Assembly (NCBI GenBank): GCA_016185275.1
Contig: JACPNX010000028.1
Span: 1-45,844 of the forward strand
DNA length: 45,844 nucleotides
DNA from: Actinomycetota bacterium
GTDB lineage: Bacteria > Actinomycetota > Acidimicrobiia > Acidimicrobiales > Iamiaceae
Reading direction: 5' to 3'
Under the pieces are notes generated by a model. It was not told the origin of the DNA. It saw only the letters and a program-made list of their open reading frames with translations, and did no database searches. Shown here in pieces: positions 8,314 to 16,066 of this stretch. Position numbers and translations under genes: made by a program. Within the stretch, counting starts at the first letter, position 1. Each line of letters starts with the position of its first letter.

Positions 8314-8910
8314 GTGCGTCGTGGTGTGTCCGTGCTCGCGATGGTGCTCGTGCTGGTGCTCGTGGCCGTGGCGACGGTCGGCTGTGGCCGGTCGGGTGAC
8401 GGCGACAAGCGGGCCGAGCCGACGACGACCGCCTCACCGGTGTCGACCACGACCACCGATCCGTGGGCGGTCCCCGACCAGATCGACGTCGCCTACGTGC
8501 AGCGGGTCGTGGACGGGCTGAGCCGCATCCTGACCAAGGCCTGGCAGCTCGCCCGCGACCGGGGCAAGGTCGACGCCGAAGTCGAGCGCCTCGTCCGTTC
8601 CGTCGATGAGCAGCCCGTGCTCGGGGTGGACCTGGACGGATTGCAAGCATCGGTGAACGCGCAGTTTGCGGATGTCGTTGAGCGTCCTCGCCCACTGGCG
8701 GCCGAGGTGCGTCAGGTACAGGTCGTCAACGACACGTGCGTCGTCGCGCGCATGCAGATCGACTTCTCCAAGATCGTTCCCTCGGGTGCCGTTCGAGACG
8801 TGACCCAAGAACTCGTGCGGCGAGGACGGAACGACACGGGCTGGACGATCGCAGCCCAATACTTCTCTGCACCACCGGCCAGGAGGGGTGAGCCTTGCCA
8901 GCGCCCATGA
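8314..8910 (+). CDS. Putative lipoprotein of unknown function
   Basis: A 198-residue protein with a typical lipoprotein N-terminus: basic MRRG, a long hydrophobic run of Val/Leu/Ala, then a Cys at about residue 24 (ATVGC). A Thr/Ser/Pro-rich linker follows (TTTASPVSTTTTD). The mature part is mostly helical and unfamiliar. It starts at GTG 8314 and its stop overlaps the start of the next secreted protein, so the pair is co-expressed. The context gives no clear link to steroid use. The signal and lipobox are clear; the function is not. Confidence 0.7.
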   Translation: MRRGVSVLAMVLVLVLVAVATVGCGRSGDGDKRAEPTTTASPVSTTTTDPWAVPDQIDVAYVQRVVDGLSRILTKAWQLARDRGKVDAEVERLVRSVDEQPVLGVDLDGLQASVNAQFADVVERPRPLAAEVRQVQVVNDTCVVARMQIDFSKIVPSGAVRDVTQELVRRGRNDTGWTIAAQYFSAPPARRGEPCQRP

Positions 8911-9713
8911 CCAAACTGGTGTCGATCGTCATAGCTGCCCTCGTGGGCATCCCCGCCGGACGCCCTGAGCAGTTTCCGACCCCGCCAGCCGTCGGGTGCA
9001 CTCCGGTCGTGGGAGCAAAGGGAAACGGCTTGAACTGTGACGGCTCGGAAGTGGAGTCGGCACCCGGAGGTCGCGCCACGGAGCCTGACCAGAAGCCGCG
9101 TCGGGCGCCGACGCGAGCGGAGATCCTGGCTGCACAGCGCCGGGCGCGGGCTCGTCAGATCCTCGGAGACCGCGGCGGTTGCGTCGACCTGACCGATCCG
9201 ATCCCGACCCGGGTGACCGGTGTGCCCAACCCGGAGCGGGTCACGGGCGCCCGGGTGTGTATCGGTCCCGTCGCCGCACCGGCGTTCGACCCGGCTGCGT
9301 CCGCGAAGGAGTACTTCGGTCAGTTCCCATTGCCGAGCCCGCAGGCTTCGATCCCGCCGGGCAAGATGATCGTCGCCTTCCCGGCGTTCGTGGTGACGGC
9401 GGCGCCCACTCGCTACGAGGTGACGGTACCGACGCCGTTCGGGCCGCTGCGGGTCGCAGCGATCGCACGAGTGTTCGTGAACTGGGGTGACGGTGAGAGG
9501 ACCGGTCCCTACGACGGTCCGGGCCGGCCGTACCCGAACGGCGACATCGTCCATCGCTACGCCGACGCCGGCCGGTACGACGTCAGCGTCGTGTACCGGT
9601 GGTCGGCCACGTGGGAATGGGGCGGGCAGGGCGGTCCCGTGGCCGGAACGCTCGACACCGTCGACCGCATCGTCGACTTCCCGGTCCAGGAGTACCAGGC
9701 CCGCACCAACTGA
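8895..9713 (+). CDS. Secreted protein with PKD-like fold
   Basis: A protein of about 272 residues starting at TTG 8895 (8 bases after AGGAGG) or ATG 8907. The N-terminus (LVSIVIAALVGIPAG) looks like a short signal peptide. The C-terminal third has a PKD-type pattern: VNWGDGE, a long loop, then VHRYADAGRYDVSVVYRW. PKD domains are extracellular beta-sandwiches found in surface proteins. Several Cys residues could form disulphides. It is the second gene of a lipoprotein/secreted-protein pair. Its 3' end faces the leftward KSI-like gene across about 80 bases. Confidence 0.7.
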   Translation: MPAPMTKLVSIVIAALVGIPAGRPEQFPTPPAVGCTPVVGAKGNGLNCDGSEVESAPGGRATEPDQKPRRAPTRAEILAAQRRARARQILGDRGGCVDLTDPIPTRVTGVPNPERVTGARVCIGPVAAPAFDPAASAKEYFGQFPLPSPQASIPPGKMIVAFPAFVVTAAPTRYEVTVPTPFGPLRVAAIARVFVNWGDGERTGPYDGPGRPYPNGDIVHRYADAGRYDVSVVYRWSATWEWGGQGGPVAGTLDTVDRIVDFPVQEYQARTN

Positions 9714-9791
9714 TCCGGCCGGGGGAACCGACGACGGGCTCCGACCGGGCGAACTCGGATGATCGCGGCCGACGCCGCGGTCACACTGCGG

Positions 9792-10223
9792 TCATAGCCC
9801 CGGGGCCGGGACCGCGTAGGCCGCGTCGAACTCCCAGAAGGCACGCAGCGCGGCGAGGCGCTCGCCGGCATCGTCCACCCGGTAGGTGAACACGCCGTCC
9901 ACGGCCACCGCCTCGCCGGAAGGGAACGTCGTGGTGATCGTGCCGACGTTGGCCACCTCCGAGCCGGCTGCGTAGGAGCGGCGGATCGTGAAGCGGATCT
10001 GGTTGCCGGCGATCACGTTGTCCCAGAAGGCGGCGATGGCGTCGGGCCCGTGGTGCCCGGCGCCCGATGGGTCGAGCGGTGATGGACCGATCGGGTCGGC
10101 CACGACCGCATCCTCGGCGAACACCGCCAGCCAGGCGGCCCGGTCGCCGGCCTCGACGGCGGTCATCGAGCGGATCGACACGGCGCGCGCCGGGTGGTCC
10201 GCGAAGTCCTGCATGCCTTCCAT
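9792..10223 (-). CDS. Ketosteroid-isomerase-like (SnoaL/NTF2 fold) protein
   Basis: A 143-residue NTF2-fold protein. VFAEDAVVADPIGPSPLDPSG aligns with the Comamonas ketosteroid isomerase segment around Asp38, and AVDGVFTYR aligns with the segment around Asp99. The residue corresponding to Tyr14 appears to be Ser, so the usual oxyanion hole is incomplete. Isomerases of this type move a Δ5 double bond to Δ4; a dehydratase or binding role is also possible. It starts at ATG 10223 after GGAGG and overlaps the upstream SDR stop (TGATG). Operon membership supports a steroid role. Confidence 0.72.
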   Translation of the reverse strand: MEGMQDFADHPARAVSIRSMTAVEAGDRAAWLAVFAEDAVVADPIGPSPLDPSGAGHHGPDAIAAFWDNVIAGNQIRFTIRRSYAAGSEVANVGTITTTFPSGEAVAVDGVFTYRVDDAGERLAALRAFWEFDAAYAVPAPGL

Positions 10224-11119
10224 CAGCGTGCCTCCTGGATGGTGGGGACGGTTCCGCGATCACCGGCGGCGCCGGCGTGGGCCTTGTCGCCGGCGGCACC
10301 GGCGGCGTGGGTTGCCGCGGCGTGAGCAGCGGCGTCGAGGTAGGGCGGGCGTTCACCGCCTCCGTGCACGAGCAGCTCGGCGCCGCTCACGTACGCGGCG
10401 AGCGGCGAAGCGAGGAACAGGCAGGCGTCGCCCACGTCCTCGGGCTCGGCGAGGCGACCCATCGGGATGGTGGCGGCCACCCGGGCGATGCCGTCGTCGT
10501 CGCCGTAGAACAGCGCGGACTGCTCGGTGCGCACGGGTCCGGGAGTGACCGCGTTGACCCGCACGCGCGGCGCCCACTCCATGGCCAGCGTCTCGGTCAG
10601 GTTGCGCAGGCCGGCCTTGGCCGCGCCGTAGGCGGCCGTGGCGGGGGAGGGGCGCCGGCCGCTGAGGCTGCAGACGTTGACGATGGCGCCGCCCTCGAGC
10701 TGGCCCTGCATCACGCGGTTGGCGGCCCCGCAGACGTGGAGCGCGCCGATCAGGTTGAGCCCGATGATGGCTTCGGAGAACCGGGGCGAGGCCTCCTCGG
10801 CCGGGACGGGAGGCGATCCACCCGCGTTGTTGACGGCGACGTCGAGTCGGCCGTGGCGCGCCACGATGGCGTCGACCAGCGCGCCGACCTGCGAGGCGTC
10901 GCGCACGTCGCACGCGAGGTGTTCGATGGACCCCGCCCTCGTTGCCCCCGCCCCCGCCCCCGCCCCCGCGTCCGGAGCGGGATCCGACGGCAGGGTGCGG
11001 CCGCACGTCACGACCGTGGCACCGGCGTCGGCGAAGCGGGCGGCGATGCCGCGGCCCACCCCCTTGGTCCCGCCCGTCACGAGCACGACCTGACCGGTGA
11101 AGTCGAGCGAGGGCCTCAT
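10223..11119 (-). CDS. SDR oxidoreductase, Rv3549c-like (steroid cluster)
   Basis: A 298-residue short-chain dehydrogenase with cofactor loop TGGTKGVGRG, NNAGG, and catalytic Tyr/Lys in YGAAKAG. SGRRPSPATAAYG, VTPGPVRTEQSALFYGDD and GAELLVHGGGERPPYL follow remembered M. tuberculosis Rv3549c, a member of the KstR2-type HIP-degradation cluster. Two additions are present: an Ala/Gly repeat (AGAGAGAGAT) in the loop after the second strand, and an Ala/His-rich tail of about 40 residues. It diverges from fadA6 across a repeat-containing promoter region and is coupled to the KSI-like gene. The exact substrate is unknown. Confidence 0.8.
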   Translation of the reverse strand: MRPSLDFTGQVVLVTGGTKGVGRGIAARFADAGATVVTCGRTLPSDPAPDAGAGAGAGATRAGSIEHLACDVRDASQVGALVDAIVARHGRLDVAVNNAGGSPPVPAEEASPRFSEAIIGLNLIGALHVCGAANRVMQGQLEGGAIVNVCSLSGRRPSPATAAYGAAKAGLRNLTETLAMEWAPRVRVNAVTPGPVRTEQSALFYGDDDGIARVAATIPMGRLAEPEDVGDACLFLASPLAAYVSGAELLVHGGGERPPYLDAAAHAAATHAAGAAGDKAHAGAAGDRGTVPTIQEAR

Positions 11120-11151
11120 GCCGGGTCAAGCATCGGCGATGCGGCCCGGCG

Positions 11152-11229
11152 CCGGCACGGTCGCATCCCGGTGGCCGGCACGGTCGCATCCCGATATCCG
11201 GCACGGTCGCATCCCGGTATCCGGCACGG
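11152..11229. repeat. 23-bp tandem repeat in the SDR/fadA6 promoter region
   Basis: Three full copies at 11152-11174, 11175-11197 and 11198-11220, plus a partial copy at 11221-11229. Each begins CCGGCACGGTCGCATCCC and differs only at the last five positions. The array sits between the divergent starts at 11119 and 11291, where the promoters must be. It could be a set of regulator binding sites or a neutral minisatellite. Confidence 0.85.
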
Positions 11230-11290
11230 GACGCCCCCCGCCCGTCTCCCGCGCCGCCCCCGTGCCGCCGCGGTGGCTACCGTCCGCCCG

Positions 11291-12439
11291 GTGCCCGAGG
11301 CCTACCTGGTCGACGCCGTCCGCACGCCGGTGGCCAAGCGCGGCGGTGCACTGGCCCACATGCACCCGGCCGACCTCGGGGCCCACAGCATCCGGGCCCT
11401 CGTGGAGCGCACCGGCATCGACCCGGAAGCGGTGGACGACGTGGTGTTCGGCTGCGTCGACACCATCGGCGGCCAGGCGGGCGACATCGCCCGCACCTGC
11501 GCGCTGGTGGCCGGGCTGCCCGAGCACGTGCCCGGCACGACGATCGACCGCCAGTGCGGTTCGGCCCAGCAGGCCATCCACTTCGCCGCCCAGGCGGTGA
11601 TGTCGGGCACCCAGGACGTGGTCGTGGCCGGCGGTGTGCAGCACATGTCGCGCATCCCGATCTCGGCGGCGATGCTCGCCGGTGAGGCCTACGGTTTTCC
11701 CGACCCCTTCTCGGGCTCGCCGGGCTGGGTTGCCCGCTACGGGCCGGCCGAGGTCAGCCAGTTCGCCGCGGCCGACGCCATCGCCGAGCGGTGGCGGATC
11801 ACCCGCGAGGAGATGGAGGCGTGGGCGGTCGGCTCCCACGAGCGGGCGCTGCGGGCCCAGGCCGAGGGACGCTTCGACGTCGAAGTGGTTCCGGTCGGTG
11901 CCGCCGTGCGCGACGAGGGTCCCCGCCCGCCCGACCTGGCCAAGATCCGCTCGCTTCCCCCGCTGCGCGAGGGGGGTCGGGTCACGGCCGCCCTGGCGTC
12001 CCAGATCTCCGACGCCTCGGCCGCCGTGCTCGTCGCCAGCGAGCAGGCTCTGGCCGAGCACGGCCTCGAGCCACGCGCTCGGGTCCACCACCTGTCCGTG
12101 CTGGGCGACGACCCGGTGCTCATGCTCACCGCACCCATCGCGGCGACGGCCCGCGCGCTGGCCCGCACCGGCCTGAGCATCGACGACATCGACCTCATCG
12201 AGATCAACGAGGCGTTCGCGTCGGTGGTGCTGGCGTGGCTGCGGGAGACGGGCGCCGACCCCGAGCGCGTGAACGTGAACGGCGGCGCCATCGCCCTCGG
12301 CCATCCGCTCGGCGCCACGGGGGCCCGCCTGATGACCACGTTGCTGCATGAGCTCGAGCGCACCGGCGGCCGCTACGGCCTGCAGACGATGTGCGAGGGC
12401 GGCGGCCAGGCCAACGTGACGATCGTCGAGCGGCTCTAG
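11291..12439 (+). CDS. fadA6: 3-ketoacyl-CoA thiolase FadA6-like
   Basis: A 382-residue thiolase. The acyl-enzyme Cys is Cys89 (DRQCGSAQQAIHF), the catalytic His is His338 (ALGHPLGATGAR) and the second Cys is Cys368 (MCEGGGQANV). Long stretches, including the start EAYLVDAVRTPVAKRGGAL and VNGGAIALGHPLGATGA, closely match M. tuberculosis FadA6 (Rv3556c), the thiolase of HIP ring degradation. It begins at GTG 11291 with no obvious ribosome binding site, so a leaderless or near-leaderless message is possible. Its 3' end converges on the iclR gene with about 45 bases between them. Confidence 0.9.
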   Translation: MPEAYLVDAVRTPVAKRGGALAHMHPADLGAHSIRALVERTGIDPEAVDDVVFGCVDTIGGQAGDIARTCALVAGLPEHVPGTTIDRQCGSAQQAIHFAAQAVMSGTQDVVVAGGVQHMSRIPISAAMLAGEAYGFPDPFSGSPGWVARYGPAEVSQFAAADAIAERWRITREEMEAWAVGSHERALRAQAEGRFDVEVVPVGAAVRDEGPRPPDLAKIRSLPPLREGGRVTAALASQISDASAAVLVASEQALAEHGLEPRARVHHLSVLGDDPVLMLTAPIAATARALARTGLSIDDIDLIEINEAFASVVLAWLRETGADPERVNVNGGAIALGHPLGATGARLMTTLLHELERTGGRYGLQTMCEGGGQANVTIVERL

Positions 12440-12483
12440 CCGCGCGCCCGTGGCGCCCGCCGTGTCAGCTGGCTCAGGCCTGG

Positions 12484-13263
12484 TCAGCTCGCGCAGGCGC
12501 GGCTGCCGAACAGCTCGTGCCAGATCGAGGCGGCGGCCTGGCGCACGTGGATCGACGCGGCCCGCAGGTCGATGACCGTGCTGAACCCGGTGACCGACAC
12601 GGCGCCGATCGCCCGCCCCGCACCGCGGATCGGGGCGGCGACGCAGGAGACGCCCGCACAACCCTCCTCGCGGTCGAAGGCCACGCCGTTCTTGCGCACG
12701 GCGGCCAGCTCGGACACCAGCGCCTCGGGGGACACGATCGTGGCCGGGGTGCGCTTGGGCAGCCCGAGCGAGATGACCCGCTCGACCTCCTCGTCGCCCG
12801 CGAACGCGAGCAGCGCCTTGCCCAGCGACGTGCAGTGGGCCGGCATCCGGCCCCCCTCACGGGTGGGCAGGGTGAGGCCCTTGATCGGCAGCTTCTCCAG
12901 GTACACGACCTCGGCCCGGTCGAGCACGCCGAGGTGGACCGCGCACTTCGTCGTCGTGGCGAGCTGGTGCAGGATCGGCATGGCGCGGTCGCGCATGCGG
13001 TTGCGGCGGTCGGCCAGGCCGCCCACCTCGAACAGCCGCATGCCGACGCGGTAGCCACCCGGAGTGCGTTCGAGCCAGCCGAGAGCGAGGAGCTGCTCGG
13101 CGAAGCGGTGGACGGTCGACTTGGGCAGGCCGGCGCGACAGCTGAGCTCGCTGAGGCTCAGCACGGGGCTGACGCCGTCGAACGCGTCGAGGATCGTGGC
13201 CGCCCGGGCCAGCACGGAGTTGTTGCGCAGCTCGGGCTCGGCTGGCGCAGTGGTGGCAAGCAT
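12484..13263 (-). CDS. IclR-family transcriptional regulator
   Basis: A 259-residue IclR protein. The N-terminal winged helix-turn-helix (about residues 13-70, LSLSELSCRAGLPKSTVHRF) is followed by the IclR effector-binding domain (HCTSLGKALLAF, VAFDREEGCAGVSCVAAPIR). IclR regulators in catabolic clusters usually sense a pathway acid or CoA ester. The start ATG 13263 follows GGAGG and overlaps the marR stop (TGATG). It is the last gene of the hsa-marR-iclR run, so it may be made whenever the hsa genes are. The effector is unknown. Confidence 0.88.
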   Translation of the reverse strand: MLATTAPAEPELRNNSVLARAATILDAFDGVSPVLSLSELSCRAGLPKSTVHRFAEQLLALGWLERTPGGYRVGMRLFEVGGLADRRNRMRDRAMPILHQLATTTKCAVHLGVLDRAEVVYLEKLPIKGLTLPTREGGRMPAHCTSLGKALLAFAGDEEVERVISLGLPKRTPATIVSPEALVSELAAVRKNGVAFDREEGCAGVSCVAAPIRGAGRAIGAVSVTGFSTVIDLRAASIHVRQAAASIWHELFGSRACAS

Positions 13264-13796
13264 CACGTTCCTCCTTCGGTCGCGACGGCGGGGCCGCCTG
13301 CTTCTCGGCTCAGCACCCCGCACCACGACTCGACCTCGTCGGCCAGCCGGGCCAGCAGCCGGTACAGCTCGTCCACCTCTTCGGGCGAGAAGCCGGCGAG
13401 GCGCTCCGCGAGCATGCCGACCCCTGCCCGCTCGAGCCGGGCCGCGGCGTCGGCCCCCGCGTCGGTGAGCTCGAGCATGGTGACCCGGCGGTCAGTGTTC
13501 GGGACCTGGCGGGCCACCAGGCCTTCCTCGACCAGCTCGGTCACGATCTTGCTGGCGTTGGAGGGCGTCATGTTCGCCCGGCTGGCCAGCTCGCCGAGGC
13601 GCAGCGGTCCGTGGACCCGGATGTGCCGGAGCACGAGGTACTCGATCGGCTCCAGCGACAGGCCCGCCAACGCGCCGAACTGCTGGGTGACCGGACGGGC
13701 CGTCCACGAGAACACGAGGCGCGACGTGGAGTCGAACAAGCCGGCCACGGCGCGGCGGTCGAGGCCGATCAGTTCGTGCTCGTGCGCCTTGGCCAC
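13263..13796 (-). CDS. MarR-family transcriptional regulator
   Basis: A MarR regulator of about 177 residues. The winged-helix core is LRLGELASRANMTPSNASKIVTELVEEGLV, followed by the wing (NTDRRVTMLELTDAG). Helical dimerisation segments lie at both ends. The start is taken as GTG 13796, 6 bases after GGGGGA; a TTG at 13856 would add 20 residues but would bury the palindrome found at 13825-13841. MarR proteins commonly repress adjacent aromatic-degradation genes and themselves. It lies directly downstream of hsaA and is coupled to iclR. Confidence 0.85.
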   Translation of the reverse strand: MAKAHEHELIGLDRRAVAGLFDSTSRLVFSWTARPVTQQFGALAGLSLEPIEYLVLRHIRVHGPLRLGELASRANMTPSNASKIVTELVEEGLVARQVPNTDRRVTMLELTDAGADAAARLERAGVGMLAERLAGFSPEEVDELYRLLARLADEVESWCGVLSREAGGPAVATEGGT

Positions 13797-13824
13797 CCGT
13801 GTCCCCCGGTTGCCGTGTGAGACG

Positions 13825-13841
13825 GTCAGTTTCCCACTGAC
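13825..13841. promoter_or_regulatory. Probable MarR operator
   Basis: A perfect inverted repeat, GTCAGT-TTCCC-ACTGAC, ends 29 bases upstream of the chosen marR start. Arms and spacing suit a MarR dimer. A partly matching GTTTCC element follows at 13844. Autoregulation is inferred; no second copy was found next to hsaD. Confidence 0.5.
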
Positions 13842-13967
13842 ACTGTTTCCACGCAACCCTTTCCCCGGTGAAGGTCGGGGCGGGGCGGCGGGTGAGGGCC
13901 GGACGGCAGCCGGGGCAGCCGGCGCGGGTGGGCCGGCCGGGCAGCCGGGGTGCAGCCGGGCGACGGG

Positions 13968-15146
13968 TCAGACCATGAGGTCGCTCGGGTCGAGGCCCAT
14001 GGCCACCTTGGCGTAGCTGAACAGCGACTTCTCGAGGGTGTTGATGGTGTGGTGCTTGGCGGCGTGCGCGTCGCGCCAGATGCGCTGCATCGGGTTGCGG
14101 GCCGAGATGGCGGCTGCCCCGGCCCGGTCGAAGAGGTCGTCGAGGGCGGCCACCGCCCGCTGCGTGCCGAGGACCTGGTCGCGCCGGGCACGCGCCCGCT
14201 GGTCCATCGTGATGCGCCCGCCGCCTTCGACCGTGGCCATCATCTCGTCGAGGTTGCGGAACAGCTGGAGCCGGCAGGCGTCGATCTCACAGGCGGCGGT
14301 CCCGATGGCGGCGACCGTGTACGGGTCTTCGACGGCTTTGCCCCACTGCTTGCTCACCCGCTTCTTGGTGAGCTCGATGTCCTCGGCCAGCATGCCTTCG
14401 GCCATCCCGATGATCGGCCCGGTGATGGCGTAGGAGAACAGCGTGGCGAAGGGCATCCGGTAGAGCGGCGCCGTGTTGGTGGCCAGGCCCGGCGAGCGCC
14501 ACAGGAACATCTGGATGAGGTCGAGCGTGCGGTACTCGGGCACGAACACGTCGTCGACGACGATGTCGTTGCTGCCGGTGCCGCGCAGGCCGACCGTGTC
14601 CCACACGTCTTCGATCACGTACTCGCCCCGCCGCAGGAGGGTGTTGCGCGGCTCGGGCGGGGCGCCGTCACCGCGGTCGACGCTCGTGCCGAGGATCACC
14701 CATTGGCAGTGGTCGCTGCCCGACGAGAAGCTCCACCGGCCGCTCAGCCGGTAGCCGCCGTCGCAGGGCACGAGCGTGCCTCCCGGCATGTACGACGACG
14801 AGATCCACGTGTCGGGGTCGTCGGCCCAGATCTCCTCCTGCACCTGGTCCGGCCAGTGGGCGGCCTGCCACGGGTGCACGCCCACGACCGAGGAGACCCA
14901 GCCGGCCGAACCGCACGTCCCGGCGATGGCCAGCACCGCTTCGAAGAACTGGCGGGGGTGGGCCTCGAGGCCGCCATAGCGCTTCGGCTGCAGCATCCGC
15001 CCGATGCCCGTGGCCTTGAGGTCGGCGACGGTCTGGTCGGGCAGGCGGCGCAGCACCTCGCCCTCCGGCGAGCGTTCGCGCAGCTCGGGCAGCAACAGGC
15101 GGACCCGTTCCACGACCTCGTCGGCGGCGTCGATCGTGACGTCCAC
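13968..15146 (-). CDS. hsaA: HsaA-like flavin-dependent 3-HSA hydroxylase, oxygenase part
   Basis: A 392-residue protein of the acyl-CoA-dehydrogenase-fold monooxygenases. It follows HsaA along its length: RRLPDQTVADLKATG, CGSAGWVSSVVGVH, WVILGTSVDR, VGLRGTGSNDIVVDDVFVPE, MPFATLF and RARARRDQVLGTQR. HsaA uses reduced flavin from a separate reductase (HsaB) to hydroxylate 3-HSA to the catechol 3,4-DHSA. No hsaB is present in the window. The start is GTG 15146, 6 bases after AGGAGG and 11 bases beyond the hsaC stop. The last 25 residues diverge from mycobacterial HsaA except for the terminal SDLMV-like end. Confidence 0.9.
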   Translation of the reverse strand: MDVTIDAADEVVERVRLLLPELRERSPEGEVLRRLPDQTVADLKATGIGRMLQPKRYGGLEAHPRQFFEAVLAIAGTCGSAGWVSSVVGVHPWQAAHWPDQVQEEIWADDPDTWISSSYMPGGTLVPCDGGYRLSGRWSFSSGSDHCQWVILGTSVDRGDGAPPEPRNTLLRRGEYVIEDVWDTVGLRGTGSNDIVVDDVFVPEYRTLDLIQMFLWRSPGLATNTAPLYRMPFATLFSYAITGPIIGMAEGMLAEDIELTKKRVSKQWGKAVEDPYTVAAIGTAACEIDACRLQLFRNLDEMMATVEGGGRITMDQRARARRDQVLGTQRAVAALDDLFDRAGAAAISARNPMQRIWRDAHAAKHHTINTLEKSLFSYAKVAMGLDPSDLMV

Positions 15147-15157
15147 GGATGGCCTCC

Positions 15158-16042
15158 TCAGGCTCGGCGCCCCGGCGGCCGGTGGCCCCAGAAGCTGGTC
15201 TCGGTGATCTCGTAGGTGGTCTCGGGCTCGTCGACGGCGAGGCCGCCCCAGCCGAACTCGACCATCGTCCCGTCGGGGGCGAGGCAGTAGAAGGAGACCA
15301 TGTGGTCGTTGCTGTGGCGGCCCAGCGTCATGGCGATCGGTACGCCGAGGTCGTGGACGCGGTCGAAGGCGCGGCCCACGTCGTCGAGCTCGGCCGCCTC
15401 GAGCATGAAGTGCACGAGCCCGCCCGGGAACGGCATGGCGACGATGCCGAGCGTGTGGTGCCTGGGGTTGCATCCGAGGAAGTGCATCGTCGTGTACGGC
15501 GTGCCGTCGGGGTCGGGCATGGCGAGGCGCATCGTGTTGCGGCGCCGGAAGCCGAGCACGTGGCGGTAGAGGTCCACGGTCGCCGCGGTCTGCTCGGTGG
15601 CCACGACGGCGTGGCCCATGCCCAGCGGGCCCGTGACGAAGCCCGACACCAACGGGGTCTGCACCGGCACGTGGTCGAGGATCGGGCCGTGGACGATCTC
15701 GACGGGGATGCCGGCCGGGTCGTCGAAGGCGGCGAACCCGGTGACCCGCCGGGCGCGGGCCTCGTCGTCGGAGCCGACGTGGACCTTCACGCCCGCGTCC
15801 TCGAGGTCGCGCACGACGGCCTCGAGGTCGAGGTCGTCGACCACCTCGAAGCCGAGCGTGACCTGCTTGGTGTCGCCCGGCGCGATCGCGACCCGGTACG
15901 GCCGGTCGTCGGTGCGGAACCACACGCCGCCCGAGTCGGGCGCGTCGACGGCCATCATGCCGAGCACGTCGGTGCCGAAGGCACGCCAGGCCTCGGCCTC
16001 GGGCGTCTGCCAGCGGACGTAGGCGAGTGATCGGATCCCCAT
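15158..16042 (-). CDS. hsaC: HsaC-like extradiol dioxygenase (meta-cleavage of DHSA)
   Basis: A 294-residue two-domain type I extradiol dioxygenase of the VOC superfamily. The Fe(II) ligands are His144 (GMGHAVV), His211 (GLVHFML) and Glu262 (MVEFGW). The conserved second-sphere His and Tyr are in LGRHSNDHMVSFY. FLGCNPRHHTLG also matches HsaC, which opens the catecholic A ring of 3,4-DHSA. The ATG at 16042 follows GGAAGG with good spacing. It lies between hsaD and hsaA with 11-24 base gaps, so all three form one transcription unit. Confidence 0.92.
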   Translation of the reverse strand: MGIRSLAYVRWQTPEAEAWRAFGTDVLGMMAVDAPDSGGVWFRTDDRPYRVAIAPGDTKQVTLGFEVVDDLDLEAVVRDLEDAGVKVHVGSDDEARARRVTGFAAFDDPAGIPVEIVHGPILDHVPVQTPLVSGFVTGPLGMGHAVVATEQTAATVDLYRHVLGFRRRNTMRLAMPDPDGTPYTTMHFLGCNPRHHTLGIVAMPFPGGLVHFMLEAAELDDVGRAFDRVHDLGVPIAMTLGRHSNDHMVSFYCLAPDGTMVEFGWGGLAVDEPETTYEITETSFWGHRPPGRRA

Positions 16043-16066
16043 GTGGTGCCTTCCTTCGGCCGTGGC

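Noticed and set aside
12391..15215. Long rightward frames over iclR-marR-hsaA
   Set aside because: They are low-complexity shadows of well-recognised leftward genes, a common effect at this GC content.
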